Part shown: positions 56,771 through 64,000 of the stretch, piece after piece
Numbering within the stretch: the stretch's first letter is position 1
Layout of the letters: each line of letters opens with the position of its first letter
Source: Gigaspora margarita
Lineage: Eukaryota; Glomeromycota; Glomeromycetes; Diversisporales; Gigasporaceae
NCBI GenBank assembly: GCA_009809945.1
Contig: WTPW01000083.1
Span: forward strand, 200,818-264,817
DNA length: 64,000 bases
Direction of reading: 5' to 3'
The notes under the pieces: generated by a model
The model's database searches: none
What the model was told of the DNA's origin: nothing
The model's input: the letters and a program-made list of their open reading frames with translations, nothing else
Translations under genes and position numbers: made by a program

Positions 56771-57593
56771 TAATTTATTTTAAATAATTATTTACAAAGA
56801 CCATGTTAGTTCTGCTTTATATGTATAATCATCTGTGTTTCGGCCTAAACCGAAAGTTTTGGCTAGGCAAAACTGGCGAAACCTCCGAAACCTAGTTTCG
56901 CCAAAGGTCTCAAAGCCAAAACCTCCGAAACCTCCGAAACTGGGCGAAACTGGGCGAAACTTCCGAAACCTCTGAAACTGGGCGAAACTGGGCGAAACTT
57001 CCAAAACTTCTGAAAATAATAAACACTAAGTTTCACATAAATGATAGTTAGGAATAGTGATGTGCCATTTATATGTTACCCAAATTTTTTTTAGTGTACA
57101 GTACGTACAGTACGTACAGTACGTATAGTACTTATATATAAAAAAAAATTTTTTTTTTTAAGCGATCCGCGATTCTGCAATATATAAAAAATTAAGATTA
57201 TATAATAAAGGTATTTAGGTCCAAAAATGAAAATAATTACGGATGAGGGCCAAAATAAAAATTCTTACATATAGCGGCCCAATATTACAATTAAGGGCCT
57301 GTTCGATCTCCGAGCTATACTAAACGACTAAGCTACAAGACTTCATAGCGTCGCCCAGAAAAAATGGTAGCCTGATTATAATAATTATACAATACCACTA
57401 AAATAGCTTTAAGATGCAATTAATTTTTTTACAAGAAAAAGCTAAAGGTATTATTCACGAATTTCGCTAACAAATTTATGACTTTACGAATTTTAATGTA
57501 TTGATTAAAAAGATCTTTATACATAAATAAATAATACGAATAAAAAGATTTAATATGCGATTATTTTTAACATTAAAATCCTTTGTATTTAGG

Positions 57594-57856
57594 CCGGACC
57601 AAGTTGATTATGTGTTACATTACCCCCTCTCCCCTCCAGAAGAGGGGGGAGGAGGGGTGGTTCCATAGTAAAATTTTAAAAATTTTTTTTTCAAAAAAAA
57701 ATTTTTTCCGAATTGTTCCATGACTGTATAAAAATTTTCTGAAATATCCTGTAGCCCTATGTATATTTATCTAAATTTTTTTTACTATGAGGGAGAGGAG
57801 GAGCTCTGAGGAGGGGGGGGTAATGTAAAACACATAATCAACTTGGTCTGGCCTAA
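57594..57856. mobile_element. PIF/Harbinger-like MITE, copy 2
   Basis: The left end GGCCGGACCAAGTTGATTAT and right end ATAATCAACTTGGTCTGGCC match the MITE at 56185. Flanks are TTA and TAA. G/C runs again lie just inside both ends. Confidence 0.75.
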
Positions 57857-57984
57857 TTAGCTAAATTAACATTAATAAACAAGAAGCAAAGTATAAAATA
57901 TTCATTAAACTTAAATAACTTATTTAAACGATTGATTGATCAAAATTATATTTTTGTGAATTCAACACGGAAAAAATTCTCGAA

Positions 57985-58226
57985 ATAAAAGTGAAAGTCA
58001 AAAAACGAAAGTCAAAGAGAAGATCAAAGTAAAATAAAAATTAGAGTGAAGTCATAGTGAAAGCCAAAATAAAAGTTGAAGATCAAATCAAAGCAAGGAG
58101 AGTCAAAGCGAAAATCAAAGTCAAAACGAAAATTAAAGCGAAGTCAAAGTGAGAGTCAAAGTGAAAGTCAATGTGAAAGTCAAAGTGAGAGTCAAAGTGA
58201 AAATCAAAGCGTAAGTCAAAGTTGAA
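57985..58226 (+). repeat. GTCAAAGTGAAA minisatellite
   Basis: About 240 bases of a 12-base unit, GTCAAAGYGARA, with variants; no stop-free coding frame of interest. Confidence 0.75.
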
Positions 58227-58396
58227 AGCTTCTTCGGGAATTATCTGTGTTGATCAATTAACGAATTTGATTGGTCTATTGGCACATCAGGCAGGCACTC
58301 TTAATAAATGATCGGCAAAAATTTTAGCGTACAGTACGTACAGTACGTACAGTACTGTACGTATAGTACTGTACGTGGCACATCACTAGTTAGGAA

Positions 58397-59040
58397 CTAA
58401 AATTCGTATTCGTGGCATAAAAAGAAGTGGCCTTTACCAGAGGAAATATTTTTTTGATTTTTTTAGAAACTCTTTATTGTCAGATATGTACTGTACATAT
58501 GTACATAATAAAATAAAATACACAAGCCGTACTTGGTAATTCCTTAATCATAATACAGTAAATCAGCACTAACAAGTATAAACGTGAATCCTATGAATTC
58601 TGCATAATGATTGGCGCCATAATTCAAAATGCAATTTGTCGTAATGTGAAGTTAATTTTTCGCTTAGCATAACCTGAGTTTCAAAATTTCAGCGGGTCGT
58701 TAATTCATGTTCACATCTAGGTCACGCAAAGTTAATTCTTCGGTTTGCACAAATTTTGGGGTTTTTTTATCGGACCTATCAGGTGATTCTGTAAAATTAA
58801 GTCATCATCAGGTGACACCAGAGAAAAAATTAAAATGCAAAATGGAATAATTGGTACAATTATTACTACATGAAGTAATTTGTATGTAGTAATTATTCTC
58901 GCTCAGATTTCATATTAAACACTATCTTTATTAGACATTAGAAGATACATGATGGGAATAGTGCTCCACTTCATCACTTCTCTTCAGCTATTGCATATTG
59001 TGCCCATAAAAACTCTATGTACATGTAAATATGCTCATGT
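58397..59040. other. Interior of the outer hAT element, no gene
   Basis: Contains a TACTGTACATATGTACAT palindrome near 58488 and GATTGGCGCCATAATTCAAA near 58610, related to the array boundary at 56455. No transposase-like frame. Confidence 0.4.
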
Positions 59041-59049
59041 GACAAAGCA

Positions 59050-59395
59050 TAATTGAGGATCGCCAACACTAAGGTGTGGCGCATTCTACTTTTTTGTTTT
59101 TTTTTGCGAGTTCAAGCCCATGTTTATAGTGAGGCACATTCCACTCGTTACATACAACATCAATTTTTATAATAGTGAGTTCGAGCCCACGTTATGCTGC
59201 GGCACATTCAATTCATTACACATGATATCAATTTTTATATAGTGGCGCATTCAACTCCTTACATATAACTGTTATAAGTGTAGCGAGTTGACACCACTTC
59301 AACTCGGTACACATGATAACATCCACATAAAATAGCGAGTTTGAGCCCACCTATGGTGCAGCGCATTCAACTCGTTATACATGACAACAGGCAGG
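59050..59395 (+). repeat. Tandem array of ~60-70-bp units with GAGTTCGAGCCC
   Basis: Five or six units share GCGAGTTCGAGCCCAC, GGCGCATTCAACTCGTTACA and CATGATAACATC. Starts near 59107, 59176, 59281 and 59333, with partial units between. GTTCGAGCC resembles an RNA polymerase III B box, but no A box is present. The minus-strand frames at 59299-59587 are incidental. Confidence 0.7.
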
Positions 59396-59709
59396 GCGCT
59401 AGGTGCAATGAATGAGAGAGAGGGTAGGAGGGATGAAAGCCAGATTATAATCATGCATCGAAGAGAACAAAGACAAGACAAGCGAAGTAAGAAAGCACCG
59501 AGATTCACCATTTACACCCACATGTATCTTTATTATCTCTGCCACCTGCATACTTAAGTATGTACCTATAATATCTATCACATGCATATCTATAATCTCT
59601 CATTGCATACAATTATATGCTATTACCTTTTCATATAAGCTTCAATCTCATAGTACAAATCAAATTATCCTCACGAAAATAACCCTATTGTGACTATCGT
59701 CAACGCATA

Positions 59710-59870
59710 GGCTATTAGTAATTATTACGACATATCGTAATTATTACGACACGTCGTAATTATTACGACACATCATAATAATTGCGACATGTCTTTACAT
59801 GTCATAATTACGACAATTATGGTTTTAAAAAGTCTGTGTAAAAATATATGTCGTAAATATAATTGTCGTA
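59710..59870. repeat. Palindromic array of TACGACATGTCGTAATTAT units
   Basis: Five GTAATTATTACGACAYRTC units followed by an inverted arm. The TTTTAAAAAGTCTGTG core at 59823 resembles AGTCTTTTTTAAGCCGTAGT near 56512, so this and the 56.5-kb array are probably one family with different unit sequences. Confidence 0.65.
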
Positions 59871-60401
59871 ATAAGCTATTTAAGGAACCATTCTTTAGCC
59901 TTAGCTAAGTTTCCTCAGACCTTTTGTCTCAGAAATTTCGGCCTAGACATTGTCTTAACGATTATTTAGGACTAATATGTCTTAGTTATAGTATATATTA
60001 AGAATCGGATTCCCTTCACCTTGTAGTTGAGTTAATGTATTAGTTATTAGTTAGTATATTCAATATAAATTTTTTATTATTATTAAAAACTAACTGTATT
60101 TGCTGGAGACGTCATATGACGCTATTTTATGAATTAACAAATTCAAAGTAACACATAATGTATGTAATATATATAATATATATATATATATTTCTTCAAT
60201 TTGCTAGGTTTCAGAGGTTTCAGAAGTTTCGGAAGTTTCGGTTTCGCCCAGTTTCGGAGGGTTTCGCCCATTTTGGAGGTTTCGCCCATTTTGAAGGTTT
60301 CGCCCATTTCGGAGGTTTCAGATTTTGGGTGAAACCGAAACTCCAGGGCCGAAACATTTCAGACTTTGGGGAAAGGTTTAGGCCGAAATACTGATAATCA
60401 T

Positions 60402-60838
60402 ACAGTCTAACCTCCCAAAACTGGTACACTTGGTAGACAAACTTTATATAAGGTATCAGATTTATAAAAAAAANAAAAAAAAACAAAAAAAAAAAATTCA
60501 AAAAAAAACGGGTTAAAAGGAAAGAGAAAGGCAAATTAAAAAAAAATTGCCTTAGGAAAAAAAAGAAAAAAAACTAGCAATGATTTTCAATTGCTGATTA
60601 TTGCAGGTTATCAATTTTGGCAGAATCGAAAAGTACCATGAATTGAATTCATACTATGACCACTTTGTCAATACGCGCCTGATTTTCCTGCGCCATTTTA
60701 CTTTTGCTCTAAAAAATGCATATGTTTATAAAGAAAAAAAACTACAAATACAGAATTATACTTGCCCTTTTTGGAGTTTTTATTTCGAGATCTCAATATT
60801 TAAAAAAGCTCAATTCTACAACAATGGCATTTTATATG
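60402..60838. other. Spacer with a possible pogo-type end
   Basis: ACAGTCTAACCTCCCAAAAC TGG at 60402 resembles a pogo/Tigger terminus but has no partner. A-rich to 60590 (undetermined base at 60474). The plus-strand frame at 60601-60891 (96 codons) runs into the neighbouring array and has no family likeness. Confidence 0.35.
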
Positions 60839-60839
60839 A

Positions 60840-61895
60840 TGCAGGTCTTGTAGTAATAAATACTATATGTAGTAATATTTACTACATGTAGTAATAAATA
60901 CTACATATAGTAATAAATATTATATGTAGTAATAAATACTACATATGTTATTTAGGGATACAGTTAATTGAGTATCTGCTAACAGCCCTAGAGTTTATCT
61001 CTCACCAAACAACAACCGGCGCTTGTCGTTTAGAGGTAAAGTTAATAGACTACCTGCTGACAAGTCTAGAGTTTATCACTCACCGGAAAGAAGTCTTGGG
61101 CCGTTCTACCATTGGATTGGACTATACCAGAAGACCTACCTTCTTTAGTACAAGTGGGAAGTTTCTTTTCTTGGTGTCGCTGGTTTTGTTTTTATAGCAA
61201 AAAAAAAATTTCAAAAAGTGGAGATTTTGGTTTACCCCCTCTGAAAGATCGACAGTGTTTATACTTACCAAATCGGGAAGGCACCTACCGGATTGGAGCT
61301 GATATTACGAGTGGTCCGAGTTGCTATGTGGACTATCAATCGGGGTCTAACGGAGGAACCACTGGAGAAAATTCTAGAAGCTCTTTGATTTGAAGGTAGT
61401 CAGATCCTTACTACTATTAGTTTAACATTGCCGGACCTTGGCTGCTGTGGGAGGGATGGATCTTATAATGTTAGCAATTTTTATTTTAGAAGTCTAGTGG
61501 TTATTAGAACCATTCCAGCCACAATTAGGCCGCGGGTAAAGTAGCCCAAGTTCTTTTTTTTCGATGCTGTATATTATTTTCGTTTACGATGTTTATTGTA
61601 ATAATTTAAAGCAATGAAATAAAGAGCAAGGTCTCGGTTGTAATACTAAAAAAAAAAAAATAAATTCTACATATAGTAATAAATACTACATGTAGTAATA
61701 TTTACTACATGTAGTAATATTTACTACATGTAGTAATAAATACTACATTTAGTAATATTTACTACTTGTGGTAATAAAAATTATATATAATAATAATTAC
61801 TTCATGTAGTAAATATTATAACGATTACTACTTTTTGTAGTAAATAATTATTACATTACTATATTCACGATTTGAATTACAATGCCAATCACTAG
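60840..61895. repeat. TACTACATGTAGTAATA array, interrupted by a retroposon
   Basis: 60840-60946 and 61660-61870 are arrays of TACTACATGTAGTAATAAA units, separated by the retroposon at 60947-61659. The right boundary, read inward (GTTAAGCTAGTGATTGGCAT), matches the left boundary of the array at 56450. Confidence 0.75.
60947..61659 (+). mobile_element. Retroposon F with ~15-bp target duplication and duplicated tRNA-like head
   Basis: Flanked by ATAAATACTACATAT (60932-60946) and ATAAATTCTACATAT (61660-61674), one difference. The head has two diverged copies of a segment ending CTAGAGTTTATCTCTCACC / CTAGAGTTTATCACTCACC (60957-61015, 61032-61085), which resemble a tRNA with degenerate B box. The tail AAGGTCTCGGTTGTAATAC plus poly(A) is shared with retroposon E. 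A 93-codon frame (61112-61393, MDWTIPEDLPSLVQVGSFFS) is similar to the fragment at 15975; coding status unknown. Confidence 0.78.
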
Positions 61896-62103
61896 CTTAA
61901 CCCAATTCCAAGACCCTCTGAACTCTGAAACCTGGACCGAATCTTCCACGCCTCTTTCTGCCTACCACCTCAAGTTTTAGAAGTCTTGAGTGCTGGATTA
62001 AGTTAATTTAGTTAGCGTTAGTAGTATAGAGTGATTTTAGTTAGAAAAAGGGTTTCATTTTTTTCCTTTTCTCACCGGCCACATTATTTAAACGTATAAT
62101 AGT
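61896..62103. other. Spacer, no feature recognised
   Basis: Slightly less AT-rich (CCTGGACCGAATCTTCCACG). No frame longer than about 30 codons that I can support. Confidence 0.35.
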
Positions 62104-62176
62104 TAGGGATATATCAGTCCTGAAAAAGACCAGTCCAGTACTGAGCCTGAACTGGGACTGATAACAACTGTGGGAC

Positions 62177-63211
62177 TAGGGATAGGCACAATCAGTCATG
62201 ACTGGTCATAACTGGTCAATGACTGTGACCGATATTAGCCGGTCAGAGCAGTTTGACCGACCAGTCAAGATTATGACCAATGCCCAAATTCTTAATATTC
62301 TGGCTAATAAATGAATAATTATTGCTTAAAATTCATATAGGTGTATCTGTATCATCTAATAAATAGAAAAATCAATCTGTCTCTCAAAAATTTTTCAGAT
62401 CATGTGATTTAGCATGATTAATAATACGTTTTATTTTTAAATAAAACTTTCTTATGATATAAGTAAACAATAATGATAAATATAACAATAATGAGTATAT
62501 AAATTAATGTATATCACATGATCTAAAAATTTTTTAGGCAGTGTTTAAAACCCAGTTGAGAAATACCTTGTTCATAATTCTGGCCAAGTTTGCAGATCAT
62601 TTGGCCAGAATTATAACAAAACAATTTTAATTCTGGTTAAATAATCTGCAATTTTAACAGCGATGGGTTTCTTTAGGTAACAGAATATTACAATTTAATA
62701 ATTTTTTAATTAGCTTTAGAGTCAGAGTTGTCCTATATTAGGGTTAGATTAAGTCTTAGGTAGATATATATAAGCAAAATTGCCTTCCTGACATATTTGC
62801 CATTTGTATTTTTTGTTTTGCTTCTCCCAGTTGATCACATGATTTGCCTCTGCTTTAGACGTCCCCAAATAAACAAATTGTTAATAATTCTGGTCAAATT
62901 TGCAGATCATTTGGCCAGATCCAGAACAACCCAATTTTAAATGTGGTCAAATGATCTGCAAATTTGACCAGAAATATGAACAGTGGGTTTATGTGATGCA
63001 AATCGCCGTGTTTTGTTTCTCTTTCAGCAGTCTTTGCAGTGTACCACCTCTACTTGTCACTTATTTAGATATTTGATTGGATAATTGGGTAAATAATTTA
63101 TCGGCTATAACCGGTTATTAACTGTATGAATGATCACGGTCAACTGGTCATAAGCAGTCAACTGATCATGACTGACCGATGACTAACCATGACCGACCAT
63201 GCCCATCCCTA
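62177..63211. mobile_element. hAT-type element, inner, perfect 8-bp duplication
   Basis: The left end is TAGGGATAGGCACAATCAGT; the right end, read inward, TAGGGATGGGCATGGTCGGT. TGTGGGAC flanks exactly (62169-62176, 63212-63219). GACTGGTCA/TGACCGACC motifs form subterminal arrays on both sides. No transposase. Confidence 0.9.
62545..62995. repeat. Alternating inverted copies of a CTGGTCAAATTTGCAGATCA module
   Basis: The module occurs near 62580, inverted and degraded near 62635, forward near 62890 and inverted near 62945, giving two hairpins inside the inner hAT element. Confidence 0.65.
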
Positions 63212-63499
63212 TGTGGGACCATTAAAGGACCAGTCCTTGTAAATATAACTGTGATGTTTGTATTACCCAATCAAATTTCTTGATTAGGTGTAATGTAGAT
63301 TATATGATGTTTGTTTACATCTGATTAGTGACAGTAAATAATTACGTCATTTTTGGCCAATAAAATCTTATGCATTAAGATAAAGTAATGATTAAAGGAC
63401 CATTATGGGACCGAAGGACTGGGCCAGACCAGGACCGTAAACACTATGATAACGGTCCTCTTAGGGACTGGACCAGACTAATGCATCTCTAATAATAGT

Positions 63500-64000
63500 T
63501 AATATGGCTATGAATATGAAATCAAAATTGAGAAGGATAAAAAATAGACCATTCAGTATTATCAGAAGATCAGCTAATACAGATTATACAAATACAATAT
63601 GTAATCATGATCTTGCTGTAATAAATTGAAAAGAATGAACTGAAGGCGTCAAATTGAATAGACAATGTAATCTTAACTTCTGACATGAAAATGGAAGTGG
63701 AGCAAAAGGTGATAAAAAAAAGTCTAGTTTATCATAAAAAATCTACTGATATAATGATTACAGTATAGTAAAACAACAAAATGAAGGGCACTATTAGTAT
63801 ATAAAAAGTTGGGAGAGAATATTATTGAACATAAGATACTTATAATAAATAAGAAAGAGATTGCTAATACTTGTGGAAGGTAGTTTGATAAGATCCGAGT
63901 TTGAATATGGCATACCTAATGCAAAATAACAAATAAAAAAATTGTTATCAAAGTCCAGTAATACAATACCAGTGAATCTAATGAGACAGATAGATACAGA
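63500..64000. other. A-rich region, no feature recognised
   Basis: Purine-rich on the plus strand, similar in texture to 6890-7250. Short protein-like snippets appear but none extends beyond about 30 codons. Confidence 0.35.

Larger units (their letters stand above)
57055..58388. mobile_element. hAT-type element nested in the previous one, TACGTACAG arms
   Basis: TAGTGATGTGCCA at the left and TGGCACATCACTA at the right. GTTAGGAA flanks exactly (57047-57054, 58389-58396). Subterminal arrays of GTACAGTAC units lie at 57098-57130 and 58331-58375. It contains a Harbinger-like MITE (57594-57856). Confidence 0.88.
56833..60393. mobile_element. hAT-type element with CCGAAACC arms, perfect 8-bp duplication
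   Basis: The left end is CTGTGTTTCGGCCTAAACCG; the right end, read inward, CAGTATTTCGGCCTAAACCT. ATAATCAT flanks exactly (56825-56832, 60394-60401). Both ends carry dense arrays of GGGCGAAACTTCCGAAACC-like motifs in opposite orientation (56870-57000 and 60205-60350). These arrays also create the Gly/Phe- and Arg-rich open frames at 56792-57004 and 60158-60394, which are not genes. It contains a second hAT element. No transposase. Confidence 0.88.
62104..63491. mobile_element. hAT-type element, outer, perfect 8-bp duplication
   Basis: The left end is TAGGGATATATCAGTCCTGA; the right end, read inward, TAGAGATGCATTAGTCTGGT. ATAATAGT flanks exactly (62096-62103, 63492-63499). GGACCAGTCC-like motifs cluster near both ends. 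Without the inner element it is about 345 bases. Confidence 0.88.

Noticed and set aside
56792..57004. Phe/Gly/Arg-rich frame resembling a low-complexity protein
   Set aside because: Produced by the CCGAAACC subterminal array of the hAT element; the mirror frame at 60158-60394 arises in the same way at the other end.

Overview
The window looks like transposon-dominated nuclear DNA of a very AT-rich eukaryote. The short GT..AG introns, the GIY-YIG gene family remnant (T5orf172/MUG113 type) and the overall texture resemble an arbuscular mycorrhizal fungus (Rhizophagus/Gigaspora type), but that placement is inference. I see no intact host gene, no rRNA, no free-standing tRNA and no CRISPR. Nearly every recognisable piece is a transposable element, a dead transposase or a decaying gene. 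Most short open frames are chance frames in AT-rich repeats.

Layout. 0-10.6 kb: a small terminal-inverted-repeat (TIR) element (1-139), a 2.2-kb palindrome (1797-4012), a complete but dead piggyBac element with TTAA duplications (4073-6845), and a 1-kb near-perfect palindrome (8869-9870). 10.8-12 kb: a 1-kb tRNA-headed retroposon nested in an older retroposon. 12.5-45.1 kb: a second copy of the 1-kb palindrome is split in two at 13335/44926. The intervening 31.6 kb is bounded by matching inverted repeats (AGGGGGCGTTAATGGAAACC-like) and ATATAT on both sides. Inside it, on the minus strand, are three collinear pieces (41.8-40.3, 36.6-36.3, 18.4-17.7 kb) of one transposon-type gene with a HADNCVGQNKNN / AGHTKFGPD core. 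Its last intron has been inflated by a Tc1 element that itself holds a hAT element that holds a foldback element. Retroposons, MITEs (small non-autonomous TIR elements) and a second dead gene (32.4-33.6 kb) also lie in that intron.

45-53 kb: a foldback element with arms built of an 8-bp GCCGTAAT unit and a hAT MITE inside it; a TIR element (48612-49744); a three-unit satellite; and a 1.6-kb hAT-type element. 53.1-54.7 kb: a four-exon GIY-YIG gene on the minus strand, broken by two frameshifts. 55-64 kb: a MULE-like element with 10-bp duplications, two PIF/Harbinger-like MITEs with G-rich arms, a 3.6-kb hAT-type element containing a second hAT element which contains one of those MITEs, minisatellite arms, a retroposon, and a hAT nested in another hAT, each with perfect 8-bp duplications.

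How the parts relate. The retroposons form a modular set: three different tRNA-like heads, a shared core of about 130 bp and two tail types. Insertions are layered, so the relative order of many events can be read. Inactivating changes in the transposase genes are mostly G:C to A:T (tryptophan codons to stops, catalytic D/E to N/K).
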